A program made the translations under genes and the position numbers. From Cryptomeria japonica (taxonomy: Eukaryota > Streptophyta > Pinopsida > Cupressales > Cupressaceae), in contig NC_081411.1 in NCBI RefSeq assembly GCF_030272615.1, positions 828,434,897-828,498,896 on the forward strand: a stretch of 64,000 bases of DNA, given 5' to 3'. Shown piece by piece: positions 1-10,449 of the stretch (positions are counted from its first letter, which is position 1; each line of letters starts with the position of its first letter). A model generated the notes under the pieces. It saw nothing but the letters and a program-made list of their open reading frames with translations. It was not told where the DNA came from and searched no databases.

Positions 1-953
1 ATGTGATAAGTGGAATATGCATGTAAACTTAACCTATTCAACAAACATATGCAAACCTCAAAATGATAGGTAGCTTGATATGTTGATGATTGGTTGGATG
101 TGGTTGCTCATTGATCCAGAAAAATGATGGTGTGATAAGGGTGATTGAGTAATGAAATGGACAACACAATGATAGTGTATGAAGAGATGGTAAAAATGAG
201 AGAGGAGGCCTCAATTTATAGATTTTTCATGAGAAAATCAATGGCCAAAATTAAAAGATAAATGGATGGTTGGGATTAAATGGGAATATGGTCGAATATT
301 TGGAGGCTTATCCTTGTGAAAAGTGTCACAAGGAGAAGTGAGGTGTAAGGGCTAAGTATACCCACACATGTGTGAGCACGCATGGGGAAGCTCATGAAAG
401 GGACATGCCTGCGACATGTGTAAGAGAAAGGTTCACTTGTGAAAGTGGCATGTGTAAGAGGTAGAGGGCTTGTGAAAGTGACATGTATAAGAGGTAGGGT
501 GGCTATGATGTGACTTTTCACGCTCACACATGTGTGAGAAAGAAGAGGGTAGCGACACTTGTCACATGATGGAAATTTTAGATCTTGATCCATGTAGATA
601 GATTAAAGTGCTAGGATTGAGTGGGCAAGGATTGAGGGAGATGTACAATTAAATAATAGGGAAAATGGTAATAAATATTAATTAGATTAAAACAACTAAT
701 TATATATTAATTTATTTATTTAGTAGGAGGATTTGTTGGATAAGGTTATACATAATTAAATAAATAAATTTATTTAATTAATGGTGAAGGATAAAGTGGA
801 GGTTAAAGTTAATTATATAAATGTAAATTTATTTAATTAAGGGTGAGGGTTAAAAGTAAAGGTTAAATTAAATAAATAATAAATATTTATTTAATTGGAA
901 ACAATGGAATAAGGTCAAGTATGGTCAGGTATGGACAAATTTATGTGTCTACA
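1..953 (-). mobile_element. Truncated LTR of TGTAGACA-type retrotransposon
   Basis: Read on the minus strand, this begins TGTAGACAC at 953, the same start as the LTRs at 18639, 27763, 51759 and 59994. It then runs through AT-rich Taattaaat-type sequence (about 640-910) to a TATAAATTGAG box (complement near 211-221) like the one in the LTR pair at 51759/59994. Imperfect 33-34 bp repeats around ACATGTGTAAGAG (about 410-505) and palindromes of the ACACATGTGT type (366, 525) lie inside it. There is no polypurine tract at 954 onward, so this is a 5' LTR or solo LTR rather than a 3' LTR. The other end lies outside the window. The LTR call rests on shared start and TATA context; confidence is moderate. 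Confidence 0.55.
211..221 (-). promoter_or_regulatory. TATA box of the truncated LTR
   Basis: On the minus strand the sequence reads TATAAATTGAG, identical in core to the boxes at 52646 and 60871 in the LTRs of the element at 51759-61189. It lies about 740 bp inside the LTR from its TGTAGACA start, a plausible U3/R position. Confidence 0.45.
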
Positions 954-2039
954 CTTATCATTATTGAATACATTCATTTCTTACACCATCAATCCTTTAC
1001 CACCAAAAGATAATCAACATGCAAATGCCATGGCAAGCGTTGCTTCTCTCATATCCCTCGATGATCATTTTGTGGACTATCAACTTACCATAATGCATAA
1101 CCTTTTATCTCCCACTATTTTTGAAAGTTATAGTGATGTTTCCTTTTGCTTTAGTTTAGAACCAGATGAGTGGTATTCTCATATATTTCATTATTTGCGT
1201 GAAGGTACCTTTCCTGATTCTACAAGTGAGAACACTAGAACTCAAATTTGGAAACTTGCTAGAAGATATATTATTCTCTCTTATGTCCTTTATAGAAGAG
1301 GTTATAATGGGCTTCTCCTTCATTATTTGAATACTCTTGAAATCTCGATTGCCCTTGAAGAAGCAATTAAAGTGCTTGTGGGGGGCATTTTAGTGGTAAA
1401 TCTCTAGTTCAAAAATTACTCTGAATAGGATACTATTGGAAAACTATGGAAAAAGATTCTTTTGCTTTTGTCAAAAAGTGTCACCGGTTTCAACAACATA
1501 ATAATTTGATTCATGCTCCTACTAATGATCTTAGATCCCAAGTAGCTTCTTGGCCTTTCTCATTATTGGGTTTGGATCTTATTGGCAAAATCTCTCCTCC
1601 CTCATCACAATGACATATTTTCATCATCACAACTATAGATTACGTTACAAAGTGGGTTTAAGCTATTCCTTTCCGATCCACAACTTCTGATGTAATTTGA
1701 TAATTCATCCAAGGTAACATTATATTTCATTTTGGTAAACCTTCCACTTTGGTTTCTAACACTGGTACTTCATTTAAGAACAAAGATGTGAAGAAATTCC
1801 TTGAGAAATATCACATTCAACATTACTTCTCTACTCCTTATTATCCTCAATCTAATGGAAAAGTTGAAGATTCTAATAAGGTAATTGAGCAAATCCTTCA
1901 TAATTTTTTTAGTAAACATGGGAAGGATGCGTACACTCAATTGTCTTATGCTTTATGGGCTCATCGAACAAGTACTCACATAGCCACAGGTACGACTCCA
2001 GATAACCTAGTTTATGGTGTTAATGCAATGATGCCTTAA
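954..2039 (+). pseudogene. Ty3/gypsy RNase H-integrase remnant
   Basis: Three reading-frame pieces together give a chromovirus/Tat-like integrase region. The first (to about 1407) has the linker pattern DEWYSHIFHYLREGTFP followed by ARRYIILSYVLYRRG. After a frame break near 1390 the zinc-finger remnant reads GGHFSGKSL with KKCHRFQQH. The core follows with GLDLIG (first Asp) and TTIDYVTKW, then STLVSNTGTSF, where the second catalytic Asp has become Asn, and YYPQSNGKVEDSNK, which keeps the Glu. It ends in LVYGVNAMMP, the usual GxxP-rich end of the core. Several in-frame stops (about 1612, 1660, 1697) and frame breaks show it is dead. No RT is seen upstream because the minus-strand LTR ends at 953, so this is an older element cut by that LTR. 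Confidence 0.85.
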
Positions 2040-2049
2040 CATTAAGAAT

Positions 2050-2960
2050 CACTAATAGATTGGTACCTCTCTATGTGAGCCCTGCATAAGACCAAGCTAT
2101 CATCTCACTCTATCAAAATAGAATGGCATGATGATGTACTCATGGCAATGTCTGCCCATCTCTAGCCATATATACATCCATCTATACAACCTCCATATGA
2201 TGTCCTCAAGCTATTGGCGATCTATCACAACTATATAGTACAACAAGTCTCCTCTTTGCCATGTACCACAACAAGAATTAGTAAATCCTAATGGATCGCT
2301 ATGTGAGATGTCTAAAAAAAATCCCACCGGCTTGGTACACAATATATGCTCAAACATCCAAACCTGTAGTAATTTACACATGCTCAAACTCTTCCACTTG
2401 CCATAGAAGTATCTACTAAGGTGATAGTAGAGGTGTGCAAGCATACTATGTCACCATGCGAAGATTTTATGCTCCTCCTCTAGGCTTCAAATCATATGAG
2501 TGAGGCCTACCCAAAAGATTATGCCCCATGCAACAAGAGTAGACTAATGTGATTGTCACTACCATGATGATATCTCTCCTCTCTCTAGGTATGCCTCAAT
2601 CGGGACAAAATATCTGATCCTCCCTCACTGGCGCATCAACATGGTCTCCATCAAATCTCACTATCTTCTTGTATACATGAAGCCTCATGATTCAATTTAC
2701 ATCCTCCAATGTAACCATCATCTCATGTCGGAAGATGGAAGGTAGACTAGGTATTCGCATCCCATCGCTCCATGAGTGTCATTGGTATGACATCATTATA
2801 CTACATGACAGGCATACAGTATTCACAACACTAGCTCATCTCTCTTAGGAGACCTAAATCCCCAGCTAACATATCTTGCATCTTCCCTTGTAAGTGGGTG
2901 ATAATGCAACCATCTACATGTTCTCGCATCTTTGGAGGTGCCTACATTCACACAATGACA
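2050..2960 (-). pseudogene. Plant-mobile-domain-like relic
   Basis: On the minus strand, fragments in changing frames read WHSWSDGMRIPSLPSIFRHE, then MMVTLEDVN.IMRLHVYKKI, then AYIVYQAGGIFFRHLT. This order (H..LP..E.T.TLEDV..l..L.v, then a Y.ly..G..lF.d segment) resembles the plant mobile domain carried by some Mutator-like transposases and gypsy elements. Many stops interrupt it. The match is by pattern memory only and is weak; it could be another repeat-derived sequence. Confidence 0.35.
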
Positions 2961-4029
2961 TATTGAATCATCATCCTTCTCAAATCATCTCTTTTTATAA
3001 TCTTTAAGTGTTATGTGGCCCTTCCTAGGACTCTAGCACCTAGGAAGGACCATAGTGCCCAGATAGGACTATGGTGCCTATTTGAGATTCTAGTGCCCTA
3101 GGGGAATTCTAATGCCTAGCTAGGACTATGGCACCTAGATAGGACTGAGGTGCCCCCAAAGACCATAAGGCCTAGGTTAGTGGTTCCCACTCTGCCCTAG
3201 GGTTTGTAGAGCAGTTCAAAAAGATAAGAATGCAAAGCAAGGCAAGTTCAAAGGCCTACCTCATGAGTCTAAACTCCATCTTTGATGGGTTGCCTCATGA
3301 TATCGATCTTTGTCGAATTCAGTGGTCGTCTTTGTGGAATCTTCATGGATGCCTTTGCACAAATCAACAAAATCTGAATAAGACAAGGAATAGTAATTTT
3401 GTTACTATTTAGAAATTAAATTTCCTAAAAAACCCTAATTTTTCTTTCTTTACCTAGTTTATTACGTCTTTCATATCTCGAGATAGACAACTTCCATTTT
3501 CACACTATTTACTACACCGAGATCATGATTCAGATCTTTATTGTTCCAAATTCTTTATTAGTGGTTATGGATTATCCTTGACCCTCATTTGTTGCATTTG
3601 TCATTGCACATTGATAACAATTCAACATGGTTAACATGATACCCTGTTTAATTATGCAAGCAAGAGGAATAGTTTGAAAGTTGTGGGCAGGGAGATCGAC
3701 CGAGGAAGTCTGTGACTCAATTCGCTAGTAGTTTTCAAGGTGTGCTACATGCTAAATAGGAAGGGGAAGGGACAATAGTTTGCCAGTGATGAGACACAAC
3801 CATCTGCCATGAAAGGGGTTCGAAGACTTTGTCATTTGTAGATACTAGGGTTTTGTCAAATTCCACCATTGGTTTGGTGCGGTTGTGTTCATTGAGTAGA
3901 GGCAAACTGGTGAGGCTCCAAGGTCATGACAAGGGAGATGGCCATTTGATGGTGGGTTCATTCCTGTTGTAAATGCTATCTGTGTTAATCTGAAAGTGGA
4001 GATAAGAGGAAATAGATCAGAATGTTTTT
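2961..4029. other. Intergenic, degenerate GTGCC/CCTAGG repeats
   Basis: Between about 3020 and 3185, short degenerate units of the type CCTAGGTAGGACTATGGTGCC recur about six times. Similar TAGGACC/AAGGCACC phrases appear in the degenerate LTRs at about 5960, 6715, 32240 and 34130, which suggests this is more LTR-derived debris. Nothing else recognisable is seen from 3190 to 4029. Confidence 0.35.
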
Positions 4030-5080
4030 GTTTTTTCCACACAAGGTGTGATATATCAGTTTAGGGGTTTTTGGCCTAGCCTCCCTCAACTGCATACTTG
4101 GATCTTAGAACAATGGGAGACTCTTATTACTGGTAAATTTCATATTTTACCCATGGCTAAGGGGTTTTTTATTGCAAAGTTTGATAACACTTAAGATAGA
4201 AATAAAATCTTATGCGATCATTATTTTAGCTAGGAGGACAAATTTTTATTGATGATTAAGCCCCAACACTCTGATTTCAACCCTTCTTCTGAAATGTTTA
4301 ACATGATACCGATTTGGGTTTGGCTTCCTAATCTCCCCCTTCATTTATGGGTTGATCCTCTTTTAAAGGAAGTTGGTGATGCTATTGGAGATTTTTTGTT
4401 GGTAAATGATGAATCATCTGATATTTTTCACTCCACCTTTCCTCACATTTTGGTTGAAATGGTTGTTTCAAAAGGGCTTCCTGTTGAGATACTACTCAAA
4501 TATTCTAAGGGTTGTTGGGTTCAATATTTGGACTATGAAGGGATTCCCTTCTGGTGTAGAAGATGTTTTAAAACAAGTCATGCGATTGCTCAATGTGGAT
4601 TTGAGAAAAAGGCAATGATGACAACATGGTGGAAAGGTGCTTCTCAATAACATTATACAGTTGAGAAGAAATCTAGGCAACATATGAGTTTTTTTTAGGT
4701 GGTTGTGATGGACTCACAGGGTCTTGGGGCATCCTCTCTAAGTGTCACAAATGGTGGGGTTGTTGAAGCTATGCAAGATAATCATGTTGAAACCCCTAAA
4801 GAGAATGTTTTGTGATAGCATTTTGGCTATCAAATATGGTGGCTTTTTTGACAATGCCATGCCTGTAGGGAGGAAAACTGACGATATCTATGAGATAGTG
4901 GAGACTCTTTCTGTAGGCATTCATTCTCAGGATAATGGTGGTCTTTCATTGGCTTGGGATGTTATGGCAACACAAGTGGAAGAGGGTTGGATTTCTGTTA
5001 AGGGTAAGAAAGCTAAGTTCTCTAAGCCCTCTTTTGACATGACTCTTTGATCCCACAAGAGTAGATCTAAATGTAAATCC
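4030..5080 (+). pseudogene. LINE ORF1 (DUF4283, CCHC knuckle) remnant
   Basis: ORF1 proteins of plant L1-type LINEs bind RNA and carry a DUF4283 domain and a zinc knuckle. Here a broken frame (stops at about 4195 and 4231) leads into a segment with PSSEMFNMIPIWVWLPNLPL, the DUF4283 hallmark WV.LPnLP. This is followed by GDAIGDFLLVND and a perfect C-X2-C-X4-H-X4-C knuckle, CRRCFKTSHAIAQC (about 4555-4596). The acidic linker ends near 5050 with EEGWISVKGKKAK, typical of ORF1 C-termini. Endonuclease and RT are not recognisable downstream, so the copy lacks its 3' two thirds or these have decayed. Confidence 0.7.
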
Positions 5081-5610
5081 TGATGGTTCTTGGTTGGGGG
5101 TTGGCTTTAGGCTGTCTGTTGGCTGTTCTTTTTGTAGCTTTAGTTTTTGGTTGTGGGAGCCTATTTTTAAAACCAATGTATATGGCTATGGTAGTCAAAA
5201 TTACCCATGGTTGTCTAGTGCTTTCATGTTCCTTTTCTTAGGATAACTTTATGATTGAGGGTTCCAGATCAATTCAAAATTTGATTGTAAAGGGTTTTGG
5301 GTCCCTTCAAAACCTATTTTTGCCTTACTAAAAAACATGATACCCTATTTATCCATCCCTAATAGAAAGCATAAATAGAGGGGCATGTAGCTACCCTCAA
5401 ATTTCATTCTCGATAGTAAGATCTAAGTAATTTCTCATTTTTACTAATGAAGTGGTTTTGCAAAAATGTGATTCCTAACATTTCATTGCAGGTATGGATA
5501 CATTGGGGGCTTCATTCCACAGTTTTCGAAATATCCTTTTTCAGTATTTACTTTTTGTCTTTTAGCTTGAATATACACAGTGTCAAATGACCACTAAATG
5601 GGGGGCTAAA
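5081..5610 (+). other. LINE/LTR-derived debris ending in a polypurine tract
   Basis: No reading frame is recognisable. The last bases, AAATGGGGGGCTAAA (about 5596-5610), look like a polypurine tract just before the TGTACC start of the LTR-like sequence at 5611. The stretch may therefore be the decayed 3' interior of that retrotransposon. Confidence 0.3.
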
Positions 5611-6950
5611 TGTACCATTGTAAATTATACACCTTTGTTAGGGTGTCTAATTCCACACTTGCTTAGAACCCATTTTAGTATGTCTCATTATAGAATACAT
5701 TATAGGACTTCATTATGCATTTATTTATTAAATGTGAGTCCTTCCTCAATCTCAATATCAATAAAACATTGCATGGGCACGTAAATTATAGGTGCACCCT
5801 TTAATTCACTCATCTTCTCATTCATCACCTAATTAGGCCCCTTTTTAACATGTGTAGCTCTCCATATTTGATCCAGATCTCAAAACCCAATTTACATTCA
5901 ATCCTAGCCTCTTCTTCGCATTTCAAATCTCTAGTTTAAATTTGGGACTGTATTCAAGGGAGAAAGGCACCTAAGGCACCCCAATCCTCGATTTTTTGGC
6001 TCAAATTTGAGCCACATAATGGTCAGCTAGATTGAGTGGGAAATATTTTCTCATGTCCTCCTTATTTTTCACCTTGAATGCTTAGTGAGGTATAAAAGAA
6101 AGTTATCTCATCTCATTTTGGAGAGAAAGAAATTGTGCAAGACTTAGCTCTACAATTGGACAAATTCCTATGAGTTTAAGATCTGCAAATCAAAGGAAGA
6201 ATCAACAAACATCAAGATTTCAATCTATTTTTCATCATCAACATGGAAGCTTCAAGAAATATTGGAGGATAATAGGGAATTACTAACTAATGATTGGCTA
6301 GTACTTCTCCCTTTAGGTGTGGTGTAATTTCATGTTATTCTCATGTTTCTACCTATAAGCTTCAAGATATAAGTTATGTGATTTAGGAAATTTCATTTCA
6401 ATATCATTTAAAGTTTTTCTCTAACACACTTGGGCAGATCTCTAGTTTACTTTTATGCATTTTAGCTAATAACAATCTTATTTACACTTAAGATTCAAGA
6501 GCGCACACAATTCCAATTTTCAATATTGGCTATTTGTTAAGGTAGAAATCACCAAAATAGGGGGTTGACCAAGACAAACCCCTATATAGATACACACACA
6601 CCCTATTTTTATCTTGCAGATTCAAACTCAATTCTGGTAGAAGAATCTGACTTTTGACACTATCACAAGCTCAGGTTTCAAGTTTCAAGCAAAATCATGG
6701 GGAGCTAGTCGCCCAAGGCATCTGAGTTAGTGTTTCAAGGCACCATGGGCACCATTGTCCCTCCATAAACATTTAAAATTTTACCTAGGAGCAGACCCTC
6801 AAAAAACCTAGATCTAGATGCTTAGTCAATTCTGCAGTCTTGGGAACTAGTTGCCTAGATTGGCTTAATCCCTACAAAAATAGCTCAGATTTGGTCTATA
6901 GGTGCACTATCATATTCTTTCTTTATTTTCATATTTCATTTATAGTTTGT
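5611..6950 (+). mobile_element. Degenerate LTR (3' LTR candidate)
   Basis: It starts TGTACCATTGTAAATTATAC directly after a polypurine tract. Its first 60 bases match the start of the LTR-like sequence at 33098 (shared phrase about a TTAGGGTGTCTAATTCCACACT core). A TATAAAAG box is at 6091-6098. Near the right end both copies share an AAACCCCTAT...CTTGCAG phrase and AAGGCACC repeats. Terminal CA and TSD cannot be placed. The right boundary is approximate and runs into the old copia gag. Confidence 0.45.
6091..6098 (+). promoter_or_regulatory. TATA box in degenerate LTR
   Basis: TATAAAAG sits about 480 bp into the LTR-like sequence that starts at 5611, with an A-rich run downstream. The sister LTR has TATATAAG at a similar depth (33604-33611). 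Confidence 0.4.
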
Positions 6951-6959
6951 AGAAATTAG

Positions 6960-7233
6960 TTATAGTCATTTTCATATTAAAGTTTAGAAATCCTAGCCTT
7001 TCGTATTGTTCCAATTTTCATCTTTAAGCAACAAAGGAAAAGAAACCCTAAGAACATAGATATTGAATTGACTCTCTTGAAAAATGGGTTAGTTAATCAT
7101 ATTTTCTTCTTGGTGATTTTGTATTCTAATGTGATTGGAAAATGGGATTCTCCACCTATTTTGGCCTATCATATTTCCTTCTTTAAAAAGCATTTGAAAG
7201 ACAACTAACCTTTATACTTACCAAAACCTCTCT
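6960..7233 (-). pseudogene. Old Ty1/copia gag, 3' piece
   Basis: On the minus strand this reads RGFGKYKG then LSFKCF, the copia Gag segment just before the zinc knuckle (RG.GKYKGKLPLKCFNC in relatives), followed by decayed Lys-rich sequence. Stops are frequent. It continues exactly in frame from the piece at 18449-18638 once the copia element at 7239-18443 and one ATAAT copy are removed. That identifies it as the interrupted target of that insertion. Confidence 0.75.
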
Positions 7234-7238
7234 ATAAT
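7234..7238. repeat. Target site duplication ATAAT, left copy
   Basis: ATAAT lies directly before the TG of the 5' LTR and is repeated exactly at 18444-18448 after the CA of the 3' LTR. Five base pairs is the usual duplication for Ty1/copia integration. Confidence 0.95.
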
Positions 7239-7493
7239 TGTTAGAATATTTAATCTTTACTTAGCTTAGGTTTATTTGTATTTAGTTTAGGATATTTCTT
7301 TGGAATTCCTACATGTAATTTTTCCTCTAGTACATGTGTGAGGATAGGTCATTTCTTTTATTTTCCTTTATTAAGGAATATTAGATTTCCTCTATAAGAG
7401 GATGTGGACACATGGCACACACATTTTATGAATGGTGGCATTCATAGATTTGGGAGTTACTTTGTAACTCCTCTCCTCATATCTATTTAAGAC

Positions 7494-7500
7494 ATGTCTC
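7494..7500 (+). promoter_or_regulatory. TATA-like box of copia 5' LTR
   Basis: TATTTAAG lies about 255 bp into the LTR, upstream of the CT-rich tract. The 3' LTR keeps the same core at 18064-18070. It is the best candidate for the pol II start of the element. Confidence 0.5.
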
Positions 7501-7537
7501 CTCTCTCTTTTCTTCTTAATGAAATTATTGTAAAGAG

Positions 7538-7538
<1 letters not shown>

Positions 7539-7601
<63 letters not shown>

Positions 7602-7605
7602 ACAT
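7539..7605 (+). repeat. CT/CA microsatellite in 5' LTR
   Basis: About 19 CT units are followed by about 14 CA units. The 3' LTR has about 61 CT units at the same place and no CA run, so the tract changed length after insertion. Confidence 0.95.
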
Positions 7606-7797
7606 TTTATGCATTGCCTCATTCATAATATCACAAGGGGTTTTTCTTTGCCTTTCCCCTTTCAAAAGTTCTTGTGCCTCCTTCTTCACATTTGGGTGAT
7701 TGCTCCAAGGTTTTTGCATTTCTCTTGGTAACATTTACTTCATCAATAAACTTTCTTGGATTTTATTATTCTTTCCTTGCTTTTGTATTTCCTTTCA

Positions 7798-7812
7798 TGG
7801 TATTAGAGCAGG
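7798..7812 (+). other. Primer-binding site (initiator Met tRNA type)
   Basis: TGGTATTAGAGCAGG begins directly after the LTR CA. It matches the usual plant copia site TGGTATCAGAGC with one change (C to T). Confidence 0.85.
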
Positions 7813-8031
7813 TTTCTAATCCTTGTTTTAAGTTGACATTGATGAAGGTTACCATTTTGTGGAGTTCACCTTGTTGGAGGCATTCTTGAGAGGAGAAGAA
7901 GTTCTTTTTCTAATATTTTCTATTGTGCAGGTTTTGGTTTCAGATTTTAATTTTTTTTTTCAAACTTGTTAACAAGTTTGCCTGTAGGTTTAATCTTCTA
8001 TTCTAGTTTTTTTTAATTAAAAAAAAAGGGC

Positions 8032-8188
8032 TTTGGAAGGCTTGCCGCCAAAGTTTCTTCTTTCTAGTTTAAATTTGTGTCTTTGGAAGGCTTGCCGCCA
8101 AAGTTTCTGGTTTTTTTAGTGTGAATAGTTTGGAAGGTTTACCGCCAAACTCAGCCTTCTTAATCTGTTTGGTCGGCTTGCCGCCAAA
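8032..8188 (+). ncRNA. Four covarying 21-nt hairpins in copia leader
   Basis: Four 21-nt units lie at 8032-8052, 8082-8102, 8129-8149 and 8168-8188. Each has outer arms TTTGG/CCAAA and inner GG/CC arms around a four-base loop. Loops read CUUG in copies 1, 2 and 4 and UUUA in copy 3. The loop-closing C-G pair thus becomes U-A, a compensated change. They sit about 230-390 nt after the primer site in the untranslated leader, where retroelement packaging or dimerisation signals lie. The structure is seen in the sequence; a packaging role is inference. Confidence 0.6.
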
Positions 8189-9469
8189 TCTGATTTATTA
8201 TTACATTGCATCTCTGATTTGTTTACAGGTTTTAACATTTATTGTGTCTGCGGGATTTTGTTAAAAAAAAAATTCATATTGATCTCTGTATTATAACTAT
8301 CTCTGTTTTTACTATTATTTTCTCTAGTTTTGTGTATTGCCAGTTTTTTATTCCAGAAGTTTAATATTCTATAATTTCTGCTTGCTCTATCTAAATCATT
8401 CTGAGTTTAACATCTTTTGTATTGTCTGGTTTTTTATTCCAGTATTTTGTATTGCAGATTTTTGTTAACAAATATTTAATATTGTTTTGTATTTCTTTTT
8501 CTAACCTTTCCTATAGGTTTTGTAATAAGGCTCTTATATTTAATCTTACATCTTTTTATTTAAAACTGTTTAAAATAATTATGTCTAAATCAAAATAAAA
8601 CTTATTACAATATAAATTTGAAATTGTAATCTTTCTCTTGTCTTTGTATATTATACTCTAAATCGTATTCAAATCCAATTCAACTAAAAGTTTTTTAAAT
8701 TCTCAGATTTCTCACTAAATTCATATTAATTCTCAAAACAGAAGCATTTTTTTATAAAATCAAATCTTTGTATCATTCTCTGTTTGTTGTGTTATAAAAA
8801 ACAAAAAAAATGTTTTTTTTTTCTCTTTAAAACATCTTTGCCCAATCTGCATTATCGTCTTTGTTATTTACCTGTAGTTTGCACTTCCTGCGTTCCTGTA
8901 ACGTTCTCCTCCTACCTCTGTTTGTAATGTATTTCTTTATGCAAATAACCTGCCTCTGAAAGTAACGTATTTCTTTCTCTAATAAGTGTTTGACTTAGTT
9001 TGGCTTTTTCAAATATTCTTTAAATATTTTACTTTATTTTAAAAAGGTAATTTAATATTATATTAATTTTCATTTCATAAAGTTCTTAATTTATAATCGT
9101 TGTTTTTTAATAAAGTTTCTTTTTATATATAAAGAAGTTTCAAAATTTAAAGAGTTCAAAAGTAAAAAGTTTATGATTTTTTAAAAAAAGTTTTTATTAT
9201 TATATAAAGTATTTTAATTAAGTGTTTAAATATAAATAGTTTTATTTTTTAATTGTTTAATTTCAAAATAAAGTTTATTAAAAAAAAAAATTTAGAACTT
9301 TAAATTTGTTATTAAAAATTTGAAAATAATATTCTTTTATAAAAGAAATTAAATTTTTTTTGTTATTGTTAAAAGTTATTATTCAAATTTGGTTAATTTT
9401 AATCATAGAATTTATTTTTTTATTTTTTAATCAAAGGGGATATTTTTTACTCATCATTATTTTGCTATC
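8189..9469 (+). other. AT-rich copia leader
   Basis: This is an untranslated leader of about 1.3 kb, rich in T and A runs, with no reading frame. It leads to the Gag ATG at 9470. Confidence 0.7.
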
Positions 9470-10393
9470 ATGTCTACATTAATTCCGGAAATTAAATTAA
9501 ATAGTTCCAATTATCATTCATGGAAAACACATATCTCGTTTATTTTTCGTTTCAAACACCTTTTGATAAAACCTTTGAGCCCACTACAACTGCTCCTCAA
9601 ACCGACCAAGATAGATGGAAGGCTCAAAATGAGGAAGCACTTGGTTTAATGGTATTTAAATGGTTCCTGATTTGTATGTTTTAATTGGAAATTGTACAAA
9701 AGCGTATGAAGCTTGGGAAATTTTAAAAACAACTTATGATAGCTCAAATGAATCCCGAAAAATTCAGCTTCAAGATCAACTTGATGATCTCAGGTATACA
9801 GATTTTAAAACCATGGATGAATTCTTATTAAAGTTTGATTCTGTTAATAGTCAATTAACTGGTTTAGGAGTTACTCTAGCTGATTTACGTTTAATTCATC
9901 TTATTCTTAAAAAATGTCTTCCTCATCAATTTCAGCAATTTATTACGAATATTCATGCTCAACTTGCTATTCCTAGCTTAGCTACTCAATTAACTTATGA
10001 TATTTTTCGTAATTTATTGCGTCAAGAGGAAGCTAAATTAATTCAATTTGGTACTCTTAAAAGTAGTGAACATGCTTTTATGTCTAAAAATCAAAATCAT
10101 AATAATAATTTTAGATCCAATAATAATAATAATCATAATCATAATAATAATCACAAATCTTCTAATTATCAATCTCATTCTAAATCCTATCATAACAATT
10201 CTCATAATAATAATCATGATAATACGTACAATAATCAAAGGAATAATTCTCAAACAAGACCCCATTGCACATATTGTGGGAAAGATGGACATATTACTAA
10301 TAATTGTTTTAAGAAGCAAAATGGTAAAAAGCCCATGAACCAAAATAATCAAAATAATCAACAACATAAACCTCATTATAAGAAAGGTAATAA
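9470..10393 (+). pseudogene. Copia Gag, frameshifted, C-terminus cut
   Basis: Gag forms the virus-like particle of the retrotransposon. ATG at 9470 begins MSTLIPEIKLNSSNYHSWK, the usual copia Gag start (L...NY..W). One base loss near 9575 and another near 9655 break the frame. From 9660 a long frame runs with AYEAWEILKTTYDS, the LRQEEAKL segment and an Asn/His-rich stretch (about 10093-10240). A perfect CCHC knuckle, CTYCGKDGHITNNC, is at 10267-10308. The frame stops at 10395-10397 only because the TAG belongs to the Helitron-like insertion that starts at 10394. Before that insertion, codon phase runs straight on into protease at 14631. Confidence 0.9.
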
Positions 10394-10399
10394 CTAGTA

Positions 10400-10424
10400 T
10401 ACCTATATTTAAAAAATTTAGGTA
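10400..10424 (-). terminator. Subterminal hairpin of Helitron-like element
   Basis: Arms TACCTATATTT and AAATTTAGGTA pair with one mismatch around a short A run. The hairpin ends 6 nt from the CTAG terminus on the minus strand, where Helitrons carry their replication-termination hairpin. Confidence 0.7.
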
Positions 10425-10449
10425 AAATACGCCGAAAGATATCTTATCA

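Larger units (their letters stand above)
7239..7797 (+). repeat. 5' LTR of copia element
   Basis: It starts TGTTAGAATATTTAATC and ends CCTTTCA, directly before the primer-binding site. It matches 17823-18443 almost throughout. It carries TATTTAA (7494-7500), a CT/CA microsatellite (7539-7605) and AATAAA (7745-7750). It is 559 bp against 621 bp for the 3' copy; most of the difference is microsatellite length. Confidence 0.95.

Noticed and set aside
4249-4650. ORF1 fragment as a functional gene
   Set aside because: The frame lacks its N-terminal half, which lies upstream with stops, and has no linked endonuclease or RT; called a remnant.
7392-7622. Minus-strand frame with Val-Cys and Arg-Glu runs
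   Set aside because: Translation of the CT/CA microsatellite of the 5' LTR.
10038-10376. Ile/Met-rich frames overlapping gag
   Set aside because: Shadows of the Asn/His-rich part of gag in other frames; low-complexity AAT codons.
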